Shown piece by piece: positions 26,340 to 34,996 of a stretch of DNA of 64,000 nucleotides (position 1 is its first letter; each line of letters begins with the position of its first letter). The notes under the pieces are model-generated. The model saw nothing but the letters and a program-made list of their open reading frames with translations, was not told the DNA's origin and made no database searches. This DNA comes from M3 sp045133615 (GTDB lineage: Bacteria; Bacteroidota; Bacteroidia; Bacteroidales; Muribaculaceae): positions 3,314-67,313 of the forward strand of contig JBGUUQ010000025.1 of assembly GCA_045133615.1 (NCBI GenBank), given 5' to 3'. The position numbers were made by a program, and so were the translations under genes.

Positions 26340-27239
26340 TTAATATTTTCCTGTTAATCCTATAAAAGCGTCTTCAAGAGTCATTTGGCTACGCTTGAAG
26401 TCGGAATACTCAATTCCTTGGTTACGCAAACATGCTTCCACAAAATCGCCTCCTTTAAACGAATACACCTCATGCTCAGTCTTTATTCGTCCCGGATTGA
26501 TGATACCGTCTCCGACAAGAGCAGGAGAATCCTCCTTTGCCGTATAAGTATAGCGACCAAACTCCTCCATCAATTGTTTTACCGGCATCTGTGTCAGAAT
26601 CTTACCATAGTCAAGCATGATGCAGTCATCTATCAGACGTTCCATATCCTGAATGATATGAGAGGTCATAAACACCGTCTTTTCCTCTGCTTTTGCAAAT
26701 TCCTGTAGATATTCGATAAACAATCGTCGGTAGCCGGGGTCGAGACCAAGCGAAAAATCATCGAGCACAAGCAAGTCGGCATTTTGAGCTAATATCAACC
26801 CCAAAGCCACTTGCGAACGCTGCCCGCACGACATTGTTGATATTTTCTGTCGAGGCGACACATGAAGTTTGCGCATCAACTCATAATAAGCTTCCCGATT
26901 CCATCGACGATAAAACTTTGCATAAAATTTCTCTATCTGTTCGATGGTCATAAACGAATATTGCACATGTCCCTCGATAAGCAACGCGATACGTTCGCGC
27001 GTCGACGGACTCATCGCAGTAATATCTTCACCGAAAATACGGCATTCACCACTTTGGGGGCGAAGATACCCCATCAGAATATTTATCGTAGTGGTCTTTC
27101 CAGTTCCGTTTTTACCAAGCAATCCGAGTATCCGACCACGAGGCACCTCAAAACTCAGATCCTTATATATCACCCTACCGGTTCCATAACGTTGAGTGAG
27201 GTTTTTAACCGAAATGACCGATTCGTTTTCTTTACTCAT
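26340..27239 (-). CDS. ABC transporter ATPase with unusual Walker B and signature motifs
   Basis: This 299-aa cytoplasmic ATPase drives the adjacent permease. Walker A is intact (GLLGKNGTGKTTT, about 37-49), as are the Q-loop region and the H-loop His (MTSHIIQDME). The signature reads MSCGQ instead of LSGGQ. Walker B reads LLVLDDFSLGLD, so the usual catalytic Glu is Asp and the usual Pro is Phe. ATP binding should be kept while hydrolysis may be slow. A C-terminal domain of about 80 aa follows the core. It lies between the DUF6850 barrel and the permease in a tight operon. Confidence 0.88.
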   Translation of the reverse strand: MSKENESVISVKNLTQRYGTGRVIYKDLSFEVPRGRILGLLGKNGTGKTTTINILMGYLRPQSGECRIFGEDITAMSPSTRERIALLIEGHVQYSFMTIEQIEKFYAKFYRRWNREAYYELMRKLHVSPRQKISTMSCGQRSQVALGLILAQNADLLVLDDFSLGLDPGYRRLFIEYLQEFAKAEEKTVFMTSHIIQDMERLIDDCIMLDYGKILTQMPVKQLMEEFGRYTYTAKEDSPALVGDGIINPGRIKTEHEVYSFKGGDFVEACLRNQGIEYSDFKRSQMTLEDAFIGLTGKY

Positions 27240-27259
27240 TATTTTTTGTTTTGATTATT

Positions 27260-28801
27260 TTAAAATTTAAGTCCGACGCTTACCATTGCTGCATGAGTAT
27301 TGCCATGTGCCACATAATGTCGGCAATCATAAGCCATTTCTATCGACAAAGCCATCTTTGCATCTATCATTCGGGTGGCAGATATTCCGCAATGCAACTC
27401 CGCCCTGTCGGCTACCGACATGTCAAAATTATGATTGACCATTTCTCCGATTGACGAACGAGGGTCAAGCCCTGTCAACACACGATTTCCCGACTTAGAG
27501 AATCCGTATGCACCACCAATGGTTGCTCCTACCGACAACTTTTCGGATACCCTGCAACCATAGTCCATCGACACTCCGGGAGATAAACGTTGCATCTCCA
27601 AGTCGCGACTCGGACGCATATAATGCTCGTGAGTATATACATACTCCATCCGAGGCATTGCCGTAATGCGATGTTGTGCACAACGCAACTCTATGGGAAG
27701 CGTAAGCACAGCAACCACCTCATCCATATAATATTGATCGCGGGAACCGATTTCAGGGTAAATATTACTTTCTCCCGACCCGTATAGATGTTCCGTTCCT
27801 ATCCGACGTTGCCACGATACATCTGCCACGACGCCAACCGTCATTTGTCCCAACTTCGACAGATACCCTGCCTCTCCTCTTAAATTATGGGATGCCAACG
27901 ACGTAAGAGTCAAGTTATTGTTATCTCGTAATATCTGATTGATTTCGTAGTTGTCATAAGCCACCGTCATATTCAACCCCTGCCCGGTTTTCGGGACAAA
28001 CTGCAACGCTGCATTATATCCAAATCCCTCATATGCGGGATTTTCACTGCCGTTAAATCTCACATACGTCGTACCCAATCCGGTCAGAGCATATTCAAAT
28101 ATATTGTTCATCGGATTGTAAAACTCCACATCGCAATCTTGATTGTAGACAGTCAGCCCTCCCGACACCCCAAGTGCATATTGCGTAGAAAGACTATAAG
28201 TGGCACCAAGCTTAATCGTCAAATCCGATACCACATCCTTTATTCGCGGGTCTCTGTCGCGATAATATATCGCTGCGATATAACTCACATCCGCACCCCA
28301 TGTCCAACGACCGGAGCGACCGGAGTATCCGCCTCCGAAAGCATATCGGCGAGTAGTACGGTTTCCTCCAACAGAATCTCCGACTACATAGGGATGCAAA
28401 CGGTCATATTCAGCTGCGCTGCTCCATTTCACATCTCGAACCATTCCGGTAGTAAACGAGGCATTGCCCCACACCACCGATTTGTCTGACATACGCATAT
28501 ACGTATCGACTCCTATATCACCCAATGTATGGCCACGCCCCTCTTGCATTACCTCCGCTTCGTCACTGTGGCTGTAACTGCCTGTGGCGACAAGACCGGT
28601 AAGGGAAGTTTCATGTCGGTAATACATTGCAGCCGGGTTTGTTTCATAAGCCAACGATGTCACAGCTTTTATAGGAGATTTATGACTTTCAATCGCTCCG
28701 ATAAGGGTTGTATCCGCCTCGGACGCGGATATTACCACAACCGAAACCGACATAAAAGCCGCTACAATCAATCGCCTTACTGTCATCCTGTTAGTTCGCA
28801 T
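27260..28801 (-). CDS. DUF6850-family outer-membrane beta-barrel protein
   Basis: This protein of about 513 aa has a signal peptide (VRRLIVAAFMSVSVVVISA) and then alternating amphipathic strands with many Tyr/Arg/Gly residues and a C-terminal Phe (SVGLKF), typical of an outer-membrane barrel. It matches DUF6850, a Bacteroidales family of unknown function. The start is uncertain: 28801 (MRTNRM) overlaps the upstream gene by 11 bp, while 28786 (MTVRR) would follow its stop closely; both keep the signal peptide. It is 20 bp upstream of the ATPase gene. Confidence 0.75.
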   Translation of the reverse strand: MRTNRMTVRRLIVAAFMSVSVVVISASEADTTLIGAIESHKSPIKAVTSLAYETNPAAMYYRHETSLTGLVATGSYSHSDEAEVMQEGRGHTLGDIGVDTYMRMSDKSVVWGNASFTTGMVRDVKWSSAAEYDRLHPYVVGDSVGGNRTTRRYAFGGGYSGRSGRWTWGADVSYIAAIYYRDRDPRIKDVVSDLTIKLGATYSLSTQYALGVSGGLTVYNQDCDVEFYNPMNNIFEYALTGLGTTYVRFNGSENPAYEGFGYNAALQFVPKTGQGLNMTVAYDNYEINQILRDNNNLTLTSLASHNLRGEAGYLSKLGQMTVGVVADVSWQRRIGTEHLYGSGESNIYPEIGSRDQYYMDEVVAVLTLPIELRCAQHRITAMPRMEYVYTHEHYMRPSRDLEMQRLSPGVSMDYGCRVSEKLSVGATIGGAYGFSKSGNRVLTGLDPRSSIGEMVNHNFDMSVADRAELHCGISATRMIDAKMALSIEMAYDCRHYVAHGNTHAAMVSVGLKF

Positions 28802-29990
28802 TTTCAAGTACAAAATCAGAAGCCGAATCATCGGTATCCATCAACACCACTCGTCCATCGGCTGTAGTAGTCGACACACGACGCACAAACTTTTTACCGA
28901 AACGCGCAGGGTCTTGGTTGATACTGCTTATCGCGGCATAACTCATATCGATTGATTCGCTCAACGCTCCTCTCAAATATGTCTCTTTATTGCCAAGGTT
29001 AAAACCATCTATTATCCATTCATTGGCGATGAGATATGCTTTTTCATTACGCATCTCCGTACCGATTACACTGATGTAGTCATATGCTCCGTGTTGCTCG
29101 GCAAGAAATTTCTCGGCAGTCATACCCTCAGGGAATCTAACCAACGCATACGAACGATTGCATTGATTTGAAGGAATCCATATACTCAACGAGTAGCAAT
29201 ACCATTTATCCAAATTTTTCACCGTAGGCACATCATTGTCCTGCTTATTGTCGTCCCACCATTCAAAGTCGGCATCCGTATGGTCAAGACCACCATCCAC
29301 TTCTGCACCCCAATTTATGGCTTGATCCACAATCTTTATCGACTCGCCCGGTTCGATAGCTACATCCGTGCCGTTTCCGGGTATCACCCACACAGTCCCG
29401 GCAGTAAAATTAATACTACGGTCATTGGCGGCCGTCAAAATCTCGAAAGTATTGCTTTTTGCGTTCACAAAAGCAGATTCGCATATAGCCAATCCATCGG
29501 CATATAGAGTCTCATCGGTATTGTTGTAAATCGTAAAATAGGTATCGCGAATACCACTCGTTCCTTTGGCATTGAGAGAACCGGTGAAATATATTTCGCC
29601 AAACACAAGACTATTGGTCGGATTAAAGAAAAACCAATTCAGGTTCACCGACATATCGCTTGTAAGCGACACCGACGTAGCCAACGCTCTAACATGCTTC
29701 GTCACCACCTCGTCGCCGGTAGTCACCTCCACATCTCCGGTAGCCTCAATGTCGTAGACTCCGGCAGGAAGCACATGCGCGTCATATTGTGGCAATGACT
29801 GTGTAAACTTTTCGCCGGTATTCAACTCAGTGTACACAACCTTACCGCTCTTCAACGTTGCACTTTCAGGCATTTCACCGCCAAGCGTCATACGATAATA
29901 CTGTTCACTACCGCTGTCATCTATACACGACGACAGCATTCCAACTGTTATCGTAGTCAATATCAAAAGAAATGCTTTAATCTTTCTCAT
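28791..29990 (-). CDS. DUF4876 surface lipoprotein
   Basis: This 399-aa protein has a lipobox (MLSSC, Cys22) and matches DUF4876, seen in Bacteroidales next to TonB-dependent receptors. An N-terminal Ig-like carrier domain (about 30-130) is followed by a beta-rich domain with FGEIYFTGS and DTYFTIYNNTDE, similar in style to lamin-tail-like folds. By position it is the lid or ligand-binding partner of the receptor encoded 15 bp upstream, comparable to SusD for SusC; this is inference, and there is no SusD homology. Confidence 0.78.
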   Translation of the reverse strand: MRKIKAFLLILTTITVGMLSSCIDDSGSEQYYRMTLGGEMPESATLKSGKVVYTELNTGEKFTQSLPQYDAHVLPAGVYDIEATGDVEVTTGDEVVTKHVRALATSVSLTSDMSVNLNWFFFNPTNSLVFGEIYFTGSLNAKGTSGIRDTYFTIYNNTDETLYADGLAICESAFVNAKSNTFEILTAANDRSINFTAGTVWVIPGNGTDVAIEPGESIKIVDQAINWGAEVDGGLDHTDADFEWWDDNKQDNDVPTVKNLDKWYCYSLSIWIPSNQCNRSYALVRFPEGMTAEKFLAEQHGAYDYISVIGTEMRNEKAYLIANEWIIDGFNLGNKETYLRGALSESIDMSYAAISSINQDPARFGKKFVRRVSTTTADGRVVLMDTDDSASDFVLENAN

Positions 29991-30005
29991 CTGTATTTTG
30001 TGATT

Positions 30006-32753
30006 TTATAATTTAAAATTAAGTTCCATACCGAAATATGGCGAAGAATATCGACGTTGAATCTTTCCGCCATATTCATAATCAGGCAATATACTCAGCA
30101 AACGGTTCACATACAGAGCAATGCCTATTCTATCCTGCCATATTTTTTTTGTAGCCTTGAAATTCACATTCGTCGCCACCGGTATGCGTCGCTCCATAAA
30201 CGCACCATCCGTATAATTTCTCACAAGATGCTGCAAATACGGGTCGGTCAGACACTCCTCGGTGTAAGGGTACACATTCCCTTCAACATCCATATAAGCC
30301 ACCGGCACACCACTTTTCCAATGCGAACGACTCTTCGTATACCACATATTCTGAATCGCTATCGAAAAGTTGAGTTTAAGCGATGGCACATCCGTATCAA
30401 ACATAAAGTTGGTGTTAAAACTTTCGTAAGTCCGTCCATCGCTGTCGTCATAGAGTCCGACATACTGAATCTCACGCCCGTTCAATATCACCGTTGGTTT
30501 ATACCATAGCGGCTGACTATTGTCGAGCACTGTGCGAAACCATGCACCCGACACCGTCAGACGTGTACGTATCACAGGGAAACGCTTCGTACTCAATGTG
30601 TACTCGACTCCCTCCTTTTTCGTGCGACTGCCATTGGTCATCGTATCAAACACTTTGTGTTCATATCGTGTCTCGTATGGCAACTCCTCTATGCGTGGGG
30701 CATGTCCGGTAGCAAAAGGATCGTAGTTTGTAGCATCGTAACGATTATAGGCAAACTGTCTGGCAATGCTCGTGTGGCGAAATCCATCGGTCATATTTTC
30801 ACGAAAATAAGTCACCGACAAGCGATTGCCTCTATATTCCACATCACCACGCACCTCCCATTTGAAGTTTCTTGCCGCCTTAATATCATAATTTGTCAGA
30901 TCCTCCACATAAGTGCGCACATTCATTGTGCGATAAGCCTCATCGTTATGGAAATAATTGAGTTGCACATAATCCAAATAATAGGGGTCGGGATAGAGAT
31001 ATGCAGCCACAGGCATCTTCGTATGCCATCCGAAACCACCGGCAACCTCCCACCTCATCGGATAGCCGATGACATCAGTCGACGGAAGCCCCCATTGTAT
31101 ATTGACACGCGGATCAAAATAAGCTTTACCGCGCAAAGCATATTTTTCGCTTAGGTTGAGCAATTGAGTTTCACGAATACCCACCATAAGTTCCAAATCA
31201 TGCCCGCCGGCACTAAAAGTCGATACGTTTTCTGCATAGATTGACAGTTGTTGCATAGCCGGAATATCATCGAATGCTCGCGGACGCATCGTATTATCGG
31301 GACTTATAGGTCGAGTCGGATCATATACACGTCCGTCACCGTAGTTTTTACTCATATTCCAGTCTCCGCCTATCTTCAGTCGATTACCGATCATACCCAA
31401 TCCATATCTGAACAAGCCTTGCGCTTTCACATAAGCCGTCATCGGCTCTCCTTTCACATCCATTTCCGCCTCATACAGCATTGGCAAATACCCGACATAA
31501 TGGTCGCCCGGCTCTACCGAGATCGGAAGCGGATATATACGGGAACTTGCCACAGTCTTTTCTTGGTGTAATCGTTCCCAAGCATAGCTGAATCCTTGAG
31601 TAAGCGTAATACTATTGAAAAATCCCCCACTCAACCCTCTGACCGACAATGTATTGTTAAACGAGACCTTATTGTCATCGGATGTATAAAAATCTTTAGT
31701 TCCATTAAGCGTCAAGTCAGGGTCATTTTTGTCGCGTTCAAATGTTCCGGTATAGTTTACCGACGAAGCCCACGACACAGCCACACTGCTTGAGCGCCAT
31801 TGTTTGTTGCTTCTCAACGAACCGGTGATACGCTTGTAGTTTTCACGATTGTTGCGAGGATCCACTTTCGAGTCCAAATAGTCGAGACTCACATTCATCG
31901 TCCAATCATCCCCCGGCATATCAAAACCCTTACCCACATAGAAAAGTTGGCTTTGCATATCTGCCTTAAAGCGAGCCTCAAGATTTGTCACTCCGCGCTT
32001 ACGCTTTATATTCACGAGTCCACTCGTCAATTCTCCATACTCTACCGAAGCAATACCACGCACCACCTCCACACTTTCAATGTCATCGGTGGAAATTGAG
32101 CGCATATCCACACCTTTGCCGACTGTCGAACGAGTCTCATTTTCAGAATTTGCCGTAGTAAATTGCATCCCCGCATTGGTATTCACCGGCACTCCGTCTA
32201 CAATAAAAGACGTGCCAAGCGATGCCGTGTTATAGTCTGTCGCACTCACATTGTCAGCTTGTCGCAGTTTTATCACATTTGCACTCCCCATCTCCGGGTC
32301 TTTCGACACTCCTCCGGGAAGCAACTCCATAAGATCCGTAAAACTTGATGGTTGAAGATGTTCCATCGCGGTTCCATCTATAATAGATGCACTCGTCGGT
32401 CCTTGCGATTCGCGAGCCGTCACCACCACCTCTCCTATTTGTTTATATGCCGATTCAAGTGCTACGACTGTCGTCCCGCCATCTGTCACCGCAATTTTTA
32501 CAGTCGATGCCTTATACCCTACAGCCGATACAGTCATTGACCATTCACCTGCGGCAACCTCTGTCACATAACGACCATCTACATCAGTCAACCCTCCGAG
32601 ATGCACATCTCCGCGAGTCAATACCACTCCGGCAAACTCAATTGCCTTATTCCGATTCTCCGCTTCAACTACAGCAATAGTGAATCGCGCCGCACTCATT
32701 GACGAAGCAGCTATAAATGCTATAAAAAGTATAATAAATCTAAGCTTTTGCAC
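30006..32753 (-). CDS. TonB-dependent receptor with carboxypeptidase-regulatory-like domain
   Basis: This 915-aa outer-membrane active transporter is the first gene of the operon. It has a signal peptide (1-21), a CarboxypepD_reg-like beta-sandwich (about 22-110, ending in GYKASTVKI), a plug domain (about 115-240, with SIIDGTAMEHL and SVEVVRGIASVEYGEL) and a 22-strand-type barrel ending in SPYFGMELNFKL. It is not a long SusC-type receptor and has no SusD partner. The partners (DUF4876, DUF6850, ABC genes) suggest uptake of a metal chelate, cofactor or peptide; the ligand cannot be read from the sequence. Confidence 0.9.
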   Translation of the reverse strand: MQKLRFIILFIAFIAASSMSAARFTIAVVEAENRNKAIEFAGVVLTRGDVHLGGLTDVDGRYVTEVAAGEWSMTVSAVGYKASTVKIAVTDGGTTVVALESAYKQIGEVVVTARESQGPTSASIIDGTAMEHLQPSSFTDLMELLPGGVSKDPEMGSANVIKLRQADNVSATDYNTASLGTSFIVDGVPVNTNAGMQFTTANSENETRSTVGKGVDMRSISTDDIESVEVVRGIASVEYGELTSGLVNIKRKRGVTNLEARFKADMQSQLFYVGKGFDMPGDDWTMNVSLDYLDSKVDPRNNRENYKRITGSLRSNKQWRSSSVAVSWASSVNYTGTFERDKNDPDLTLNGTKDFYTSDDNKVSFNNTLSVRGLSGGFFNSITLTQGFSYAWERLHQEKTVASSRIYPLPISVEPGDHYVGYLPMLYEAEMDVKGEPMTAYVKAQGLFRYGLGMIGNRLKIGGDWNMSKNYGDGRVYDPTRPISPDNTMRPRAFDDIPAMQQLSIYAENVSTFSAGGHDLELMVGIRETQLLNLSEKYALRGKAYFDPRVNIQWGLPSTDVIGYPMRWEVAGGFGWHTKMPVAAYLYPDPYYLDYVQLNYFHNDEAYRTMNVRTYVEDLTNYDIKAARNFKWEVRGDVEYRGNRLSVTYFRENMTDGFRHTSIARQFAYNRYDATNYDPFATGHAPRIEELPYETRYEHKVFDTMTNGSRTKKEGVEYTLSTKRFPVIRTRLTVSGAWFRTVLDNSQPLWYKPTVILNGREIQYVGLYDDSDGRTYESFNTNFMFDTDVPSLKLNFSIAIQNMWYTKSRSHWKSGVPVAYMDVEGNVYPYTEECLTDPYLQHLVRNYTDGAFMERRIPVATNVNFKATKKIWQDRIGIALYVNRLLSILPDYEYGGKIQRRYSSPYFGMELNFKL

Positions 32754-32793
32754 TTATCCAATCATTATTTCGTACCTACATTTTTTGACGATG

Positions 32794-32824
32794 CAAAATT
32801 ACGCACAACCGGCAACCTCCCCAA
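32794..32824 (-). promoter_or_regulatory. Promoter of the seven-gene envelope operon
   Basis: On the minus strand TTG (32822-32824), a 20-bp spacer and TAATTTTG (32794-32801) match the consensus. Transcription would start about 35 nt before the receptor ATG. Confidence 0.78.
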
Positions 32825-32842
32825 TACCTAAAATTAGGTATT
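32823..32842. promoter_or_regulatory. Palindromic candidate operator overlapping the -33 box
   Basis: A perfect 8-bp inverted repeat, AATACCTA-N4-TAGGTATT, touches the -33 element and extends upstream of it. This is the position expected for an activator or repressor. It does not fit the Fur consensus, and its half-sites face the opposite way from DtxR boxes. Confidence 0.5.
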
Positions 32843-32913
32843 TATTCCCCCGCAATCACATCACCACTCACTAAAATTGATTATTCGTCAGAAATAACCG
32901 GATTCGAGACCCT

Positions 32914-33100
32914 ATAAAAACAACAAAGCCACTTCTCACGAAGTGGCTTGATATTGTTGCCTTCAAAGAAGGCTTAACCTAACATAAAACACATTTACTA
33001 ATCATGCAATTAATGCATACTTAATTCTAACAATCTATACTAACCCTAAAATACTAAGCGAATCATTTTTCAATTTTCGAGATGTCTATCATTTCTGATG
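32914..33100 (-). ncRNA. Candidate minus-strand small RNA between DUF6377 and the envelope operon
   Basis: The 510-bp gap at 32754-33263 holds no supported gene. On the minus strand a TAACTTTG box (33107-33114) is followed by about 185 nt that end in GTTAAG, a GCCTTC-AAA-type hairpin (32959-32974), a short linker and a terminator hairpin with a T-rich tail. The -33 match is poor, so this could instead be the 3' UTR of the DUF6377 mRNA. It resembles the segment at 56291-56433 in build. Confidence 0.35.
32926..32949 (-). terminator. Intrinsic terminator (minus strand)
   Basis: A perfect 10-bp stem (32926-32935 with 32940-32949) with a 4-nt loop is followed on the minus strand by TGTTGTTTTTAT. 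It ends the upstream transcript before the envelope operon promoter. Confidence 0.8.
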
Positions 33101-33263
33101 ACATTGCAAAGTTACTACCTTTCGCAAGCGCATCTAACCGTTTCCAACATCGATATAAACAAAATCAATCAATTATCAATCGTAATCACCTGATTATTAG
33201 AGCAAATTCTCTTCAAAAATTTTTCAGAAATATAAACTCGATTCTAAGCAATTACGCCATATT

Positions 33264-34844
33264 TTATGAGATTGAACTGATGTTCATCACATCTTTTTCA
33301 AAGTTATCACGGTCGATTGCGCGGTTTTTTAGCTTATTGCGATAAGCATATATTGTATTTATCGAATAGTTCAACATCTGAGCGATGCGCGGACTCTCCT
33401 CAATTCCTAATCTCATAAAGGCAAGTATGCGCAAATCGGTATTAAGCAATTCATCTTCCTGTAACACAATCTGCTCATCAGGACGCAACAAAGCATTCAC
33501 CTCCTTCACAAACGTAGGATATATATGTAGAAACGCATTGTCGAATACATTGTAAAACTCGGCACTCTGTTCCTCGATAAACTTTCCGCTCTTGGTCATT
33601 TTGTAAAGTTCCTCCACTTTACCGGTACTGATTTTTCGGTTCGCTATCTTACAAAATTGATTCAACTTGTCCATATATATGGAACAAAGACTAAGGAACT
33701 GCGTGATATACACCTCTTTAACATGATTGGCACCTTCAAGACGACCTTGCAGCGTTTTCATGTGCCTCATCTCTTTACGAAGATAGACAATCATTACTAT
33801 CAGAAGTATAACCAATATCACCATCAACCCGATAAATACGAAAACCGTACGGTCACGGCGTTTCAAGTCGAGAGCATGAGCACCTTCGATGATGGGCAAT
33901 GCCTCCGATGATTGCACCATTCGAGCCATTGCATGGCATTTCACTGCATTATCAAGTGCAATCGACAGATATTTGTAAGCTCGAGCCGTCTCCCCCTGTT
34001 CAAACATCTGATTACCAAGTTCCTGAAGCGACATCACCTCAAGTGTCGCCGACTTCACGTCAGCCATGGCTGAGAGCGTCAAATAATATATATGCTCATT
34101 TTCGTGCCCTCGCACTTTCGCTATATCCGACAGCATGTGGCATGCGCGGGCATATATATTGCTGCTTTCTGGTATCTTTTCGAGAAGTTCCTCCAATGTA
34201 GCTTCAGCCTTGGAGTATTCTTTACTCATATAATAATATTCACCTTGGTTGAGTTTATATTTAGGCGACGATGGGTCAAGAAACACTATCAATTCAGCCT
34301 GAGCCTTACGCGACTCCATGTCCCAATACGAACTAACGTCGGGAGTATTGATATAAAACGACGATATATATGAATACATCTGTCGCCCCGAATCATAGTA
34401 CAACTCTTTTAATTCTTCGGGAATCCCCCCTTCACTCACCTCATTATACTCCTCCAATGCATAGCTCACCAATCCGGTCAAAGGCAACAATACAGCATGT
34501 TGCATACCGAATTGCTTCATTTCCACCGTATCTCCTGCCACTTTAGCCACCTCATATCCTTGATAATAATAAGTAAGAGCCGAGTCGGTGTTAAACGATG
34601 TGTAACTATCGCCGAGATCCATTGCCAGACGATACCACTCGGCATCGCCGGTTGACGCACGATTAAAAAGCGTCTTAACAGAATCTATATGAGCCTGGCG
34701 GTCATCAATATACACTTGACGGCGAGCCAACTCCGCATCCAATTGGTCAAGAGCGACTTTGACATCATTTTCTTTGATTGTCATCGCCACCGATGAATGA
34801 AAACCGATAAATATAAGTAACGAGAATAAAATGTGTCTATGCAT
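33264..34844 (-). CDS. DUF6377-type membrane-anchored TPR/HTH regulator (paralogue 2)
   Basis: This 526-aa protein has the same order of parts as the one at 7299: a signal-like N-terminus, a helical TPR-like periplasmic region, one transmembrane helix (TVFVFIGLMVILVILLIVMI), a coiled coil and a C-terminal LuxR-like helix-turn-helix (NTIYAYRNKLKN). The last 110 residues of the two are clearly alike. The start at 34844 (MHRHILF) is chosen because the upstream Met at 34868 lies in the -7 box. It lies directly upstream of, and on the same strand as, the TonB/ABC operon, which it may control. Confidence 0.8.
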   Translation of the reverse strand: MHRHILFSLLIFIGFHSSVAMTIKENDVKVALDQLDAELARRQVYIDDRQAHIDSVKTLFNRASTGDAEWYRLAMDLGDSYTSFNTDSALTYYYQGYEVAKVAGDTVEMKQFGMQHAVLLPLTGLVSYALEEYNEVSEGGIPEELKELYYDSGRQMYSYISSFYINTPDVSSYWDMESRKAQAELIVFLDPSSPKYKLNQGEYYYMSKEYSKAEATLEELLEKIPESSNIYARACHMLSDIAKVRGHENEHIYYLTLSAMADVKSATLEVMSLQELGNQMFEQGETARAYKYLSIALDNAVKCHAMARMVQSSEALPIIEGAHALDLKRRDRTVFVFIGLMVILVILLIVMIVYLRKEMRHMKTLQGRLEGANHVKEVYITQFLSLCSIYMDKLNQFCKIANRKISTGKVEELYKMTKSGKFIEEQSAEFYNVFDNAFLHIYPTFVKEVNALLRPDEQIVLQEDELLNTDLRILAFMRLGIEESPRIAQMLNYSINTIYAYRNKLKNRAIDRDNFEKDVMNISSIS

Positions 34845-34865
34845 TTGGCTATGAATTAGTATAGA

Positions 34866-34897
34866 CAAAGGTAAACAAAATTTCCCGCCTCAACAAA
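34866..34897 (-). promoter_or_regulatory. Promoter of the second DUF6377 gene
   Basis: On the minus strand TTTG (34894-34897), a 20-bp spacer and TACCTTTG (34866-34873) match the consensus. A plus-strand TACCTTTG (34905-34912) lies just beyond it and may serve the divergent gene at 34997, although its -33 box is weak. Confidence 0.75.
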
Positions 34898-34996
34898 AAA
34901 TAGCTACCTTTGTACCATTGTTTTCTCAACGATAAAAATCATTTTGGCAACAGCCTGAATTTAAAATAACATCGTAATCATATAATTTTTCACATC

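Noticed and set aside
30006..32753. SusC/SusD-type glycan utilisation locus
   Set aside because: The receptor has no adjacent SusD homologue and no glycoside hydrolase genes; the neighbours are ABC and DUF genes.
32823..32842. DtxR/IdeR or Fur box at the envelope operon promoter
   Set aside because: The half-sites ACCTA and TAGGT face the opposite way from DtxR boxes and there is no GATAATGAT-like pattern.
33082..33345. Plus-strand open frame of 87 codons overlapping the end of the DUF6377 gene
   Set aside because: It runs antisense into a well-supported gene, has no promoter or family pattern, and its residue composition looks like chance coding of AT-rich sequence.
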